A stretch of 64,000 nucleotides of DNA from an uncultured Neokomagataea sp. (GCF_946476835.1 NZ_CAMKWA010000006.1:1-64000), one strand, 5' to 3'. Counted from the first letter of the stretch, positions 44,074 through 53,168 are shown. The notes: generated by a model not told the origin, from the letters alone. Numbers and translations are program-made.

Positions 44074-45612
44074 ATGACCCAACGTTTCCGTTCTTCTCTT
44101 GCTGCTTTTGCTGTGAGCACAGCGCTTCTGGCCACGACGGCTATGGGTGGTGTGTCCAGTGCTTATGCGGATACAGGGGCCATTAAGCCGCAATCAACGG
44201 TGCAGGCGCTGCCGAACTTTGTGAACCTCGTGAAAGAAGTGAAGCCAGCTGTTGTGTCGATTACGGCGCATATCAAAGCAGATGTGGCGGAGCAAGAAGA
44301 GGGTGGCCCAATGGGGCAAGGTGGCGGCGGTGGCATGCAGGAAATGCCTTTCCCGTTTCCATTTCCGTTTCAGATGATGCCGCAGCAGCAACAGCCGAAC
44401 CGTACGGTTGAAGCGCGAGGGTCAGGGTTCATCATTTCCTCTGATGGTTATGTCGTGACGAATAACCACGTTGTGAATGGTGCGACGAAGGTGAGTGTGA
44501 CGTTGGATGATGGCACCACGCTGCCCGCTAAGGTTATTGGACGCGACCCTAAGACCGATGTGGCGCTGTTGCGTGTGAAGCCAACGGGCAAGTTGCCGTT
44601 TATTGAGTTGGGTGACTCGGACGATGTTCAACCGGGTGAATGGGTGATCGCTGTTGGTAACCCTTATGGGCTGGGTGGCACGGTGACGGCTGGTATCGTG
44701 TCGGCTCTGGGGCGTGACCTGCATTCTGGGGCATATAACGATTTTATTCAGGTTGATGCGCCGATCAATCACGGGAACTCAGGTGGCCCGCTCTTTACGC
44801 AGGATGGCAAGGTTGTGGGGATTAACTCCATGATCATTTCACCGAATGGCGGTGGCTCAATTGGTATTGGTTTTGCCATTCCGTCCAACACGGTGAAGTC
44901 TGTGGTCGACCAGTTGGAAAAGACGGGCCATGTGATCCGTGGGTATCTTGGCGTTGAAGGCCAAGACATTAATCCGACGATGGCGCAAGCACTAAACTTG
45001 AAGCCTTCTGAACCGGGTGCCCCGCCGCATGGTACGCTTGTGGCTTCGGTTATGAAGGGTAGCCCTGCGGAGAAGGCAGGCCTTAAGAGTGGCGATGTGA
45101 TTTTGACGCTGAATGGCCATGACGTGAAGAACGGTCATGACCTGGCTGTGCGCGTTGTGGGTATTGCGCCGGGTGCGAAAGCGACGTTGGGCATTTTGCG
45201 TGATGGTAAGGCGGTGGATGTGCCGTTTACGGTTGGCAATATGGCTGCGCAGGACCATGCGCATGGTGACAGTGACTCTTCTGCTTCAGAAGGTACGGGT
45301 AAGTTGGGTGTTGCGCTGGCGGCACTGACGCCGCGTGCGCGCCAAGAGCTTGGGCTGGATGAAAGCGTGCAGGGTGCTGTGGTGGCGGATGTGACCCAAG
45401 GCTCACCAGCGGATCAGTCCGGTATTCGTCCGGGTGATATTATTGTGGCGGTTGGTAATCATGTGACGCCGACGCCAAAGGCTGTGGTGGCGCAGGTGCA
45501 TGATGCTCTGGGGCATAAGCAGCCACCGTTGTTGCGTATTTTGCGTGATGGGCAGCAGTTGTTTGTTGCTGTGTCCCCCAATGGTAGTGGGGATGATGAT
45601 TCCGGCGAATAA
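44074..45612 (+). CDS. degP: Periplasmic Do-family serine protease/chaperone (DegP/MucD)
   Basis: A 512-residue periplasmic HtrA protease. The signal peptide probably cleaves after SSAYA (residue 32). The triad is His132 (TNNHVV), Asp162 (KTDVAL) and Ser236 (GNSGGP). The LA-loop region (75-110) is Gly/Gln-rich with an FPFPFPF repeat. Two PDZ domains follow at about 285-375 and 405-500. It degrades or refolds damaged envelope proteins, and is distinct from the single-PDZ anchored protease at 9.4 kb. A strong terminator follows. Confidence 0.95.
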   Translation: MTQRFRSSLAAFAVSTALLATTAMGGVSSAYADTGAIKPQSTVQALPNFVNLVKEVKPAVVSITAHIKADVAEQEEGGPMGQGGGGGMQEMPFPFPFPFQMMPQQQQPNRTVEARGSGFIISSDGYVVTNNHVVNGATKVSVTLDDGTTLPAKVIGRDPKTDVALLRVKPTGKLPFIELGDSDDVQPGEWVIAVGNPYGLGGTVTAGIVSALGRDLHSGAYNDFIQVDAPINHGNSGGPLFTQDGKVVGINSMIISPNGGGSIGIGFAIPSNTVKSVVDQLEKTGHVIRGYLGVEGQDINPTMAQALNLKPSEPGAPPHGTLVASVMKGSPAEKAGLKSGDVILTLNGHDVKNGHDLAVRVVGIAPGAKATLGILRDGKAVDVPFTVGNMAAQDHAHGDSDSSASEGTGKLGVALAALTPRARQELGLDESVQGAVVADVTQGSPADQSGIRPGDIIVAVGNHVTPTPKAVVAQVHDALGHKQPPLLRILRDGQQLFVAVSPNGSGDDDSGE

Positions 45613-45634
45613 AACGCTAGTTTCGTAAGTGTAG

Positions 45635-45664
45635 AAAGGGGAGCCTTATGGCTCCCCTTTTTTT
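45635..45664. terminator. Intrinsic terminator after degP, possibly bidirectional
   Basis: AAAGGGGAGCC and GGCTCCCCTTT form a perfect 11-bp stem around TTAT and run into T7. It lies between two convergent genes and could serve both. Confidence 0.93.
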
Positions 45665-45733
45665 GTTGGGCCTTGATTGTATTGGGGTGGCGTTCCTCGA
45701 AGCGGTGAGGTCCGAGGAACGCGCATTGGGCGA

Positions 45734-48085
45734 TTATTCAAACGTACCCGCCACGGTAACGATGGCCGCAAAACCCGTGCCAACACTGTAGGAGGGCTGT
45801 GATGCAGAGAGGGTTTTGCCATAGACACCGCGCGTTGCATTTGCGGCGCCTGAGAAGCCGTTGACTTGTGCTAGATAGTGGCTGTCTCCCACATTCATCA
45901 TGCTGAGCATGGCTTTAGGATGAATGCGCCCGACCTGTGGCAAGTAGCGGCCCAAAGAGACGTCAGATGTGATGTAGGAGGGGATGGATTGGTCGTTCAT
46001 GAGGGTGGAGTATTGTGAATCTGTGTAACGCAGGTTGAAGTTTCCGAAATTGGTGCCGTCATCATAGGTTAGGCCCAATGATCCGGTGAATTTCGGGGAG
46101 GCCACTTCTTGCTTGCCTTTTGAGGCGAGATAATCCCCTTGATACGCGACGTTATTGCCGATCCGGGTGTGCATGAACTGTCCGGCTGCGTAGGCACTGA
46201 TATGGTGCCATGGTGCGGTGGAGAGTTCGGCTTGGATGCCTTGAGCGCTCTCGCCACCCGCATCAATTGGTTGGGAGACCATGATGCTGGAATTGGGCAG
46301 GTAGGAGGCGCTGGTGATCTGGTGGTGGGTTAGATTGTAATTAAAGAGCGCGAGATTGAACATAACGGGGCCATAATGGCGGAAGCCGATTTCTTCACCG
46401 ATCATGTATTCTGGGCGGAAATTTTGGAGCGGGACAGAAACCGGGACTGGGGTTGTGAAGGTGTAGACCGGAACCTGTGCTTGGAAGGATGATGGAGCGC
46501 GGTAGCCGGTGGTGCCATTAATATAGACTTGGTTTTGGTCGTTGATTTGATAGCTGATCAGGACCTGCGGGGTGGGTACGAAGATATTTTTGACGGATTT
46601 GAGGTTGGCCGCGCCGGGTAGGTCTTGGCTGAAGCTTCGTGAAATCATGTTGGCGCGCAGGCCAGCGTCAATCGTCAGGCGATTATTGAGCAGTTTAATT
46701 TGATCTTCGAGGCCGATGGCGTTGAGTTGTTGGAAGCCGTTAATGTTGTACTGGCTTACGGAGATGTCGTTAAACGCGGTCAGGTAACCGTTGTTTTTGG
46801 TGTATTGGCCGGTGGCATCAACGGGGTAGTGGTTCTGGTATTCTGTGTGAACAGCGTATGAGTACCAGTATGAGAGTTTCAACGTGTTGTTGGCGTGGTG
46901 CCATGCGCCGACCAAGTTGAGGCCGCTGGAAGTCTGGACCCATGGATGAATACTAATGGCGGTGACGGTGCCACTTTGTGCTGAATATCCGTTCAGTGTG
47001 GCGTATTTTTGGGTGCCGACATAGCCGTTTGCGATGGGAATATTAGCGCCGTAATTGTTCGGTCCGAAGGTTTCAATGGCGTATGGCTCTGCATCGAGGC
47101 TGAGGCCTGAGCCGAAATCAAAATGGTTTTTAAGGGCGCCGACAACAGCATTCGTCGCTTTTGTGTTGAGTTTATAGAAGAAGGTATCACCCTTCGTATA
47201 TGTGGCGTGGGTGGTGTAGCTGGTGCCGTAGGTGCGCCATTGTGCCAGAGTTGGGTATACCCATTCGGTTTGGTTGGCTTGGTTGTAGCTGAAAATCAGC
47301 TCTGAGCTGCTGGCGGGTGTCCAATGTTTTTCAACGGCGGAATCAATGTGCCAGCGGTCCATTTGGCCGGGGCCCCGCCAGAGATTAGCGCTGGAATAGG
47401 AGCCAGAGGCAAAGGCGCGGAAGCCGCTATTATGAATGTCCCCGGTATCAAAGCGGATAAATTCTTTGTTGGTGCTGTGTGTGCCGCCTGAGGCCTCGGC
47501 ATAAACGGCCATTTTGTCCGATGGGTGGCGGAGGGACATGCTCATTTCTGCGCCGTCCGCATTATAGGTTGGTGCGGTGAGGTCTGAGGAGCCTTGGCTT
47601 ACAGAGACGGAGCCGAGGTTTTCATTATCGACCATGGCGGAGGTGTAAGCCCCGTATGAGAAGGGGTCAGCCAAAGGTACGCCTTCATAGACGAGGCCGA
47701 TCTGAGTTTGGTCTAGGCCGCGAATATGAATGCCTTCAGAGGAGGTGCTGAGGGGGCCTTCATTGGTCGTTTGGACGCCGGGTAAGCTGGAGACGAGTGT
47801 GCCCGGTGAAACGGTGGGGGATTGTTTGGAAATATATTCTTGGGTAACGGCGCTAATGGATTTGGGTTCTGTTTGACGGACCATCATGCCCCCGCCGAGA
47901 ACGTGGCGGTGGCCGCGCACGCTGTAATTATCAGCCTGTGTGCTGTTCATGTCATGTGGAGCACTGTGCTGTGTTGGCTTTTTTGCTGTATTTTTTGTGT
48001 TTGGTGCAGCGTGTAATGTGACGACGGGGAGAAGGGCGGAGGCACAGAGCAGAAATGATGTATATTTTATTGTACGGCGGGTCAT
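45734..48085 (-). CDS. TonB-dependent outer-membrane receptor
   Basis: A 783-residue TonB-dependent receptor. The signal peptide (FLLCASALLPVVTLHA) is followed by a short His/Asn-rich linker, then the plug domain at about 80-190 (TLVSSLPGVQTTNEGP, EGIHIRGLDQTQIGLVYEG) and a 22-strand barrel. The C terminus is VTVAGTFE, so the usual terminal Phe/Trp/Tyr of barrel proteins is not the last residue. The ligand is unknown; no siderophore or cobalamin genes adjoin. Divergent from the PLC-like gene. Confidence 0.93.
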   Translation of the reverse strand: MTRRTIKYTSFLLCASALLPVVTLHAAPNTKNTAKKPTQHSAPHDMNSTQADNYSVRGHRHVLGGGMMVRQTEPKSISAVTQEYISKQSPTVSPGTLVSSLPGVQTTNEGPLSTSSEGIHIRGLDQTQIGLVYEGVPLADPFSYGAYTSAMVDNENLGSVSVSQGSSDLTAPTYNADGAEMSMSLRHPSDKMAVYAEASGGTHSTNKEFIRFDTGDIHNSGFRAFASGSYSSANLWRGPGQMDRWHIDSAVEKHWTPASSSELIFSYNQANQTEWVYPTLAQWRTYGTSYTTHATYTKGDTFFYKLNTKATNAVVGALKNHFDFGSGLSLDAEPYAIETFGPNNYGANIPIANGYVGTQKYATLNGYSAQSGTVTAISIHPWVQTSSGLNLVGAWHHANNTLKLSYWYSYAVHTEYQNHYPVDATGQYTKNNGYLTAFNDISVSQYNINGFQQLNAIGLEDQIKLLNNRLTIDAGLRANMISRSFSQDLPGAANLKSVKNIFVPTPQVLISYQINDQNQVYINGTTGYRAPSSFQAQVPVYTFTTPVPVSVPLQNFRPEYMIGEEIGFRHYGPVMFNLALFNYNLTHHQITSASYLPNSSIMVSQPIDAGGESAQGIQAELSTAPWHHISAYAAGQFMHTRIGNNVAYQGDYLASKGKQEVASPKFTGSLGLTYDDGTNFGNFNLRYTDSQYSTLMNDQSIPSYITSDVSLGRYLPQVGRIHPKAMLSMMNVGDSHYLAQVNGFSGAANATRGVYGKTLSASQPSYSVGTGFAAIVTVAGTFE

Positions 48086-48318
48086 GAAGTGGTCTTTCTG
48101 AAATGATGTGTCTTGCGCTGTTGTGTCAGCGAGACGTCACGATGAGGGCGAATTAAATGGGGCTTTAGTATTAAGGAGAATTTATTTCAAAAGATGTTTT
48201 TATTAACATAATATGACACATATGCGATAATGGCTTAAATATTTCATATTATTTTTATTGTTTTATTATTGGTTTAGATATTTTTATGCGCCCTAATTTC
48301 AAAATTAGGTTTTGTATT
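48086..48318. promoter_or_regulatory. AT-rich divergent promoter region (TonB receptor / PLC-like gene)
   Basis: No gene. ATAATATGA (48208-48216) and TCATATTAT (48244-48252) are perfect 9-bp complements, which in AT-rich DNA may be chance. No clear Fur or phosphate box is seen. Confidence 0.4.
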
Positions 48319-49488
48319 ATGAAGTATCGTCTGGCATTTTTGTCTGTAATCGGTTCTTTGGTGACACAATCCGCTTTTGCGGCGGGTATCCCACAGGATG
48401 TTCGCCTTAATCAGATACAGGTCGTGGGGACGCATAATAGTTACCGCACTGATATTTCACCGGCGACTTTGCAGTGGTTAACGAAGTTTTCGCCGCAGGC
48501 TGCGGAAGCCTTGGATTATAAGCATACAACGCTGGATCGGCAGTTGGACAGTGGTGTTCGTCAGCTTGAAATTGATATTTATGCGGATAGTAAAGGGGGG
48601 CAATATAGCCACCCGCGTGGTGCAGACTGGGAGCGCAAAAGCGGCATTACGCCAGATGCTCCTTCAGGATCGACTGCATTGATGCAAGGGCGTGATTTTA
48701 AGGTCATGCATATTGTTGATATTGATCAGCGTTCAAACTGTGAGCCATTTGCGAAGTGCTTACAGATTATTCGTGATTGGTCCGCAGCGCATCCGCGCCA
48801 TTTGCCTGTTTTTATTGACATTGAAACGAAGCAGGATATTCCGCTGAAAAGCGATAAGCTGCAATTTACCGTTCCTGAGCGTTTTACTACGGCTACGTAT
48901 GATCGGTTGGATCAGGAAATTGTGCAGGTTATTGGGCGTAAGAATTTGATTCTGCCGGATGATGTACGTGGGAATGCGCCTTCGTTGAATGAGGCTATCC
49001 GTACGAAGGGTTGGCCGTCGGTTGAGTCTGAGCGTGGTAAAATCATGTTTGTTCTAGACCGCCCGCAGGATACGGAACGTTATGTGGCGAACCATCCGGG
49101 GTTGCGTGGGCGTGTGTTGTTTACCAATGGCCGCCCGGGTGAGCCTGATGCGGCTTATACGGAAGTGAATGAAGGATTTGCAGGTCAAAAAGGGGCGACG
49201 TTTGATAATGCGGAAGCTGCGCATAAAACCCCAGATTTGGTGAAGCAGGGTTATCTGGTGCGGACGCGTGCGGATGCGAATACGGTGGAAGCACGAACGA
49301 ATGATGTGACGCGGCGTGATGTGTCATTTGCAAGTGGTGCGCAAATTATCAGCACAGATTACCCGGCGTTGGAGCCTGCTCCTTGGCATGGTTATACGGT
49401 TGAGTTCCCTGATCATGCCGTTGCGCGGTGTAATCCGGTGAATGCGCCGACAGATTGTAACAATGCGGATTTTATTCATGAAAAATAA
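48319..49488 (+). CDS. Exported PI-PLC-like phosphodiesterase
   Basis: A 389-residue protein with a signal peptide (LAFLSVIGSLVTQSAFA, cleavage near residue 22). It has the PLC-like TIM-barrel pattern: QIQVVGTHNSYR carries the first catalytic His, LDSGVRQLEIDIYAD the metal-binding strand, and KVMHIVDID a second His. LPVFIDIETK is a barrel strand. It matches the bacterial phosphatidylinositol-specific phospholipase C1-like (Ca2+-dependent) group. The ATG at 48319 is preferred over the in-frame upstream one at 48286. The substrate could be a phospholipid or a glycerophosphodiester. Confidence 0.85.
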   Translation: MKYRLAFLSVIGSLVTQSAFAAGIPQDVRLNQIQVVGTHNSYRTDISPATLQWLTKFSPQAAEALDYKHTTLDRQLDSGVRQLEIDIYADSKGGQYSHPRGADWERKSGITPDAPSGSTALMQGRDFKVMHIVDIDQRSNCEPFAKCLQIIRDWSAAHPRHLPVFIDIETKQDIPLKSDKLQFTVPERFTTATYDRLDQEIVQVIGRKNLILPDDVRGNAPSLNEAIRTKGWPSVESERGKIMFVLDRPQDTERYVANHPGLRGRVLFTNGRPGEPDAAYTEVNEGFAGQKGATFDNAEAAHKTPDLVKQGYLVRTRADANTVEARTNDVTRRDVSFASGAQIISTDYPALEPAPWHGYTVEFPDHAVARCNPVNAPTDCNNADFIHEK

Positions 49489-49514
49489 TTTTGGGTTTTG
49501 TGGTGTTTGAGCAG

Positions 49515-49540
49515 AAAAGGCGTTGTGAGGCGCCTTTTTT
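49515..49540 (+). terminator. Intrinsic terminator after the PLC-like gene
   Basis: AAAAGGCG and CGCCTTTT form a perfect 8-bp stem around an 8-base loop and run into a T6 run. Confidence 0.85.
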
Positions 49541-49581
49541 GTGTTTTTTATAGTGGGTAATGGGTGGGTAAGCGCTTTTTA

Positions 49582-49612
49582 TTGACAAGGTGGGGGTATT
49601 TGTAAAAAATAC
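49582..49612 (+). promoter_or_regulatory. Promoter and overlapping inverted repeat of the Rrf2 regulator
   Basis: A perfect -35 TTGACA (49582-49587) is followed 17 bases later by a weak -10 AAAAAT (49605-49610). GTATTT-N5-AAATAC (49596-49612) is a perfect inverted repeat covering the spacer and -10. This fits an autoregulatory operator of the downstream regulator. Confidence 0.55.
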
Positions 49613-49674
49613 GAATAGCAATCGGGTCTTATGTGGCCCGTTTTTTCTGTTTTGGTTTGGAATACGGATTTTTT

Positions 49675-50121
49675 ATGTATTTGCGCCGCGATCGTGCTTT
49701 GACGGCTGTTTCGATTATGCTGGATGTTGCGTTTCATGCTGGGCGAGCGGGCGTTGTGAGTGGCGCGGATATTGCGCGACGTGGCGATATGCTGCGGCGC
49801 GGGATTGAGCCAGTGTTGCAAGCCTTGTCTCGTGAAGGGCTGTTATCCAGTGTGCGGGGCCCTAAAGGTGGGTATCGGTTGGGGCGTCCGCCTCGTGCCA
49901 TCACGTTGCATGATATTGTCAGTGCCGTGATGGAGGAGCGTGACGCGAGTGAAGAAGCGTCAAACCCACTCTTGGAGAAGGTGCTCTCACCATTCTGGCA
50001 GACATTGGATGGTGAAATAGCGACGCGCATGGATGCTGTGACGCTGGAGAGCTTGCTACGACAGGCGGAAGAAGCAGGTATGCAGCGTCCGAGTCGTGCA
50101 CCTATTTCATTCTCTATCTAA
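49675..50121 (+). CDS. Rrf2-family transcriptional regulator without Fe-S cysteines
   Basis: A 148-residue Rrf2-type repressor. The start MYLRRDRALTAVSIMLDVAFHAG and the winged helix GIEPVLQALSREGLLSSVRGPKGGYRLGR are family hallmarks. It contains no cysteine at all, so the [2Fe-2S] site of IscR/NsrR-type members is missing, and sensing must be different (as in CymR-type). ATG 49675 is chosen over 49633. It precedes a GNAT gene by 9 bases and the sulfite reduction genes by 0.6 kb, so control of sulfur assimilation is plausible but inferred. Confidence 0.88.
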   Translation: MYLRRDRALTAVSIMLDVAFHAGRAGVVSGADIARRGDMLRRGIEPVLQALSREGLLSSVRGPKGGYRLGRPPRAITLHDIVSAVMEERDASEEASNPLLEKVLSPFWQTLDGEIATRMDAVTLESLLRQAEEAGMQRPSRAPISFSI

Positions 50122-50130
50122 GAGGGTTGA

Positions 50131-50553
50131 ATGTCTGTGGGTGTGACGCTGCGTGATATTACGGTGGATGCGTGTTTGCCTTTGCGGCAGAAGGTTTTAT
50201 GGCCGAGTTTGTCGCAGGATGAATGTCGTGTTGAGCATGATGAGACGGCGGCACATCTGGGGGCTTTTGACGGTGATAGGCTCGTTGGGTGTACGTCGCT
50301 TTTTGTGCTTCCTGATGGTGAAATGCAATTGCGGAAATTTGCTGTTTTGCAGGAATATCAGGGGCGGGGTATTGGCTCCGCACTGTTGAAGGCATCTTTT
50401 GAGCGTTGTGCAGCGTTAGGTTTGAAGAATTTTATGCTGAGTGCACGTGTTTCAGCGATGGGCTTTTATGAAAAACATGGCCTTAAGGCTGTCGGGGATG
50501 TTTATTTCAAAGGCCCGATTCCGCACCGGAAAATGGTGTGTGTTATTGAGTGA
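50131..50553 (+). CDS. GNAT-family N-acetyltransferase
   Basis: A 140-residue acetyl-CoA-dependent transferase. Motif A is LRKFAVLQEYQGRGIGSALL with the pyrophosphate-binding QGRGIG loop, preceded by LVGCTSLFVLPDGE and followed by FYEKHGLKAVGDVY. The acceptor is unknown. It begins 9 bases after the Rrf2 regulator, so both probably share a transcript. Confidence 0.88.
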   Translation: MSVGVTLRDITVDACLPLRQKVLWPSLSQDECRVEHDETAAHLGAFDGDRLVGCTSLFVLPDGEMQLRKFAVLQEYQGRGIGSALLKASFERCAALGLKNFMLSARVSAMGFYEKHGLKAVGDVYFKGPIPHRKMVCVIE

Positions 50554-50571
50554 GTGTGGTTTAAAGTTAAT

Positions 50572-50599
50572 TTTACACTAAAATAATTCGTTATATAAA
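50572..50599 (+). promoter_or_regulatory. Candidate promoter of the sulfite-reduction genes
   Basis: TTTACA (50572-50577), a 16-base spacer and TATAAA (50594-50599) resemble a sigma70 promoter, about 118 bases before the DUF2849 gene. The intervening leader is AT-rich and contains a repeated CGATTT element. Confidence 0.45.
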
Positions 50600-50716
50600 G
50601 ACGATTTCGCGACGATTTTCAGTGAATCCTCTTTCATAATTCACCATTATCAATCATTATACCGTTCTATTTCGGTAATTCTGCGTTTGGCAGAAGGTTG
50701 ATGAGGAGAAGGCACC

Positions 50717-51049
50717 ATGAAGCGCGCGGTACGCGTCGGAGCGGGGGAAGGTTTGGTGATTACAGCCAACCGCCTGCTGGATGGAGCTATTGTCTGGCTG
50801 TCTGCTGATCATACATGGCAGACGGCGATTCAGCGTGCTGAGGTGTTGGTGCCGGAAGCCGTTGTTGAGCGTATTGAGGGCGTTCAAAGCCGTGCGCAGG
50901 CTGATGGTGTTGTGGGAATTTATGAAATTGCGGTGCGCCCGGAGGTGGGTGGTCCAGTGCCAGTGACAATGCGTGAGCGTATTCGTGCATTCGGGCCGAC
51001 GGTACATCCGCAATTTGCGTATGAGCAGCAGGAAGGAGCCGGGGCATGA
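50717..51049 (+). CDS. DUF2849 domain protein
   Basis: A 110-residue protein of the DUF2849 family, which is found just before nitrite/sulfite reductase genes in alphaproteobacteria. Visible features are GEGLVITANRLLDGAIVWLS at the N terminus and VVGIYEIAVRPE near residue 70. The ribosome site GAGGAGAAGG is strong. Its stop overlaps the sulfite reductase start by four bases. The molecular role is unknown; it may assist the reductase. Confidence 0.88.
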   Translation: MKRAVRVGAGEGLVITANRLLDGAIVWLSADHTWQTAIQRAEVLVPEAVVERIEGVQSRAQADGVVGIYEIAVRPEVGGPVPVTMRERIRAFGPTVHPQFAYEQQEGAGA

Positions 51050-52719
51050 CAACGGCTATTGGGCAGTATCAGTACGACCAGGTTGATCGGGATTTTCTGG
51101 CTGCGCGTATTGAAGAGTTTTCGGAGCAGGTTGCGCGGCGTTTGGATGGTTCGCTGACAGAGGACGAGTTCAAGCCTCTGCGTCTGATGAACGGTTTGTA
51201 TTTGCAGCTTCATGCTTACATGCTGCGTGTGGCCGTACCGTATGGAACGTTAAATGCGGCACAGGTGCGTGCGTTTGCGGATGTGGCGCGGCGTTATGAC
51301 CGGGGTTATGGGCATTTTACGACCCGGCAGAATATTCAGTTTAATTGGATACGCCTTGAAGATACGCCCGATATTCTGCGCCTTTTAGCGGATGTTGACA
51401 TGCACGCGTTGCAGACATCCGGCAATTGCATTCGGAATGTGACATCCGATGAATTTGCTGGGGCTGCGGCGGATGAATTGGTGGATCCGCGTGTGCATGC
51501 TGAGATTTTGCGTCAGTGGTCTACGTTGCATCCTGAATTCACCTTTTTGCCACGTAAATTCAAGATTGCTATTTCGGGTAGTCCCAATGATCGTGTGGCC
51601 GCACGTTTCCATGACATTGGGGTTATAGCGCGCCCCGGTGATGATGGGCGTGTTGTTTTTCAGATATTTGTGGGTGGTGGTTTAGGGCGTACGCCGATTG
51701 TGGGGCAGGAACTATATGATTCCGTGCCAGAGGAGCGTTTGCTCGCTACGCTTGAGGCGATTATCCGTGTGTATAATGCGCATGGAAGACGGGATAATAT
51801 TTACAAAGCACGGATCAAGATTTTGGTTCAGGCTCTGGGGATTGCCGCTTACCGTGAAGAGGTTGAGGCGGAACTCGCACAGATGGATATTGCGCGTTAT
51901 CGCCTAAGCCCGGAGATGGTGGCGTCGATTGAAGCGCGTTTTGCAGCGCCAGATTTGCAAGTACCTGCTGGGGCGGCTGACATCTTGGCTGAGCAACGTG
52001 CCCGAGATTGGGTCTTTGATCGTTGGGTGCGCAGTAATACGCATGCTCATCGTTCAGAGGGGCATATCATTGCGGTTGTGTCGTTAAAGACGCCGGGAGA
52101 AATTCCGGGGGATGTCACGGCGGATCAACTGGATCGTTTGGCTGGGCTGTCTGAACGTTTTGCGTATGGTGAGTTGCGGACGACGCATTTGCAAAATGTC
52201 GTGTTTGGTCATGTACGGCAGGATCAGCTTTATGATCTGTGGCGTGGATTGGTTGAGGTTGGACTTGGTGCGCCGAATGTTGGCTTGATTGGGGACATCG
52301 TGGCGTGCCCGGGGTTGGATTATTGCGCTTTGGCGAATGCACGTTCCATTCCAATTGCACAGAAATTGGGTGCGCGTTTTGCGGATATGACATTGCAGGA
52401 GCAGATTGGTGCGCTGCAAATTAATATCTCTGGCTGCATTAATGCCTGTGGGCATCACCATGCTGGGCATATTGGCCTGTTAGGGGTGGATAAGCGCGGT
52501 GAAGAGTTTTTCCAGATGACGCTGGGTGGCCGGGCTGATGACCAAGCGGCTGTTGGGAAGATTTTAGGCCCTGCTTTGCCGGAAGATGACACGGTGGATG
52601 CGATTGCACGGATTGTAGATCGGTATTTGCAGGAGCGTTCAGGGAAGGAAAGTTTCCTTGAGACGTTGAAGCGTGTGGGTGAGGCTCCCTTCAAGGAGGC
52701 GGCGTATGACACTGTTTAA
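51046..52719 (+). CDS. cysI: Assimilatory sulfite reductase, hemoprotein subunit (nitrite/sulfite reductase family)
   Basis: A 557-residue siroheme and [4Fe-4S] enzyme that reduces sulfite to sulfide for cysteine synthesis. The N-terminal half has GYGHFTTRQNIQFNWI, and the siroheme and cluster cysteines are in CPGLDYCALANARS and SGCINACGHHHAGHIG. It is flanked by DUF2849 (4-base overlap) and DUF934 (14-base overlap). No cysJ flavoprotein gene adjoins, so electrons may come from ferredoxin or another donor. Nitrite as the main substrate is possible, but the neighbours favour sulfite. Confidence 0.92.
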   Translation: MTTAIGQYQYDQVDRDFLAARIEEFSEQVARRLDGSLTEDEFKPLRLMNGLYLQLHAYMLRVAVPYGTLNAAQVRAFADVARRYDRGYGHFTTRQNIQFNWIRLEDTPDILRLLADVDMHALQTSGNCIRNVTSDEFAGAAADELVDPRVHAEILRQWSTLHPEFTFLPRKFKIAISGSPNDRVAARFHDIGVIARPGDDGRVVFQIFVGGGLGRTPIVGQELYDSVPEERLLATLEAIIRVYNAHGRRDNIYKARIKILVQALGIAAYREEVEAELAQMDIARYRLSPEMVASIEARFAAPDLQVPAGAADILAEQRARDWVFDRWVRSNTHAHRSEGHIIAVVSLKTPGEIPGDVTADQLDRLAGLSERFAYGELRTTHLQNVVFGHVRQDQLYDLWRGLVEVGLGAPNVGLIGDIVACPGLDYCALANARSIPIAQKLGARFADMTLQEQIGALQINISGCINACGHHHAGHIGLLGVDKRGEEFFQMTLGGRADDQAAVGKILGPALPEDDTVDAIARIVDRYLQERSGKESFLETLKRVGEAPFKEAAYDTV

Positions 52720-53140
52720 TCTTGGGGCGCGTGAGGCTGGGCAATATGCTGAGCCTGTGACGTTGGCAGATTTGGCTGAGCAGGGTGAAGCGTGTTCGGT
52801 GGTATTGGAGAGTGGGGATGATGTTGCGGCGTTGAAGCCGTATTTGAACCGTTTGGAGTTGGTGGTTCTGCGTTTTCCGATTTTCCGTGATGGGCGTGGT
52901 TTTACGCAAGCGCGGGAGTTGCGTGAGTATTTACGCTATAGCGGTGAAATTCGTGTTGAGGGGCATGTCTTGCCGGATCAAGCGGATTTTTTGAAGCGTT
53001 GTGGTGTGGAGAGTGTTGTGCTGCCGGAGGGCAGTGATGTTGGGCGGTGGGAGCGGCAGTTGAAGCGCTATTCCGTGTCGTTTCAACGGTCTGTTTTGCC
53101 TGAAAAAGCATTGGATGTTGGGACGCGTGTTGCCCGGTGA
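52706..53140 (+). CDS. DUF934 domain protein, sulfite-reduction accessory
   Basis: A 144-residue protein of the DUF934 family, usually next to the sulfite reductase gene. Typical segments are LELVVLRFPIFRDGRGFTQARE in two parts, LREYLRYSGEIRVEGHVLPDQ and DFLKRCGVESVVL. AAGGAGG precedes the ATG, and the gene overlaps the end of cysI by 14 bases. Its biochemical role is not established. Confidence 0.9.
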   Translation: MTLFNLGAREAGQYAEPVTLADLAEQGEACSVVLESGDDVAALKPYLNRLELVVLRFPIFRDGRGFTQARELREYLRYSGEIRVEGHVLPDQADFLKRCGVESVVLPEGSDVGRWERQLKRYSVSFQRSVLPEKALDVGTRVAR

Positions 53141-53168
53141 GGCGCGTCTTCGTGTGAGTGTTGAGATG

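Noticed and set aside
48208..48252. ATAATATGA / TCATATTAT inverted repeat before the PLC-like gene
   Set aside because: The arms are almost pure AT in an AT-rich region with a long spacer, so chance is likely.
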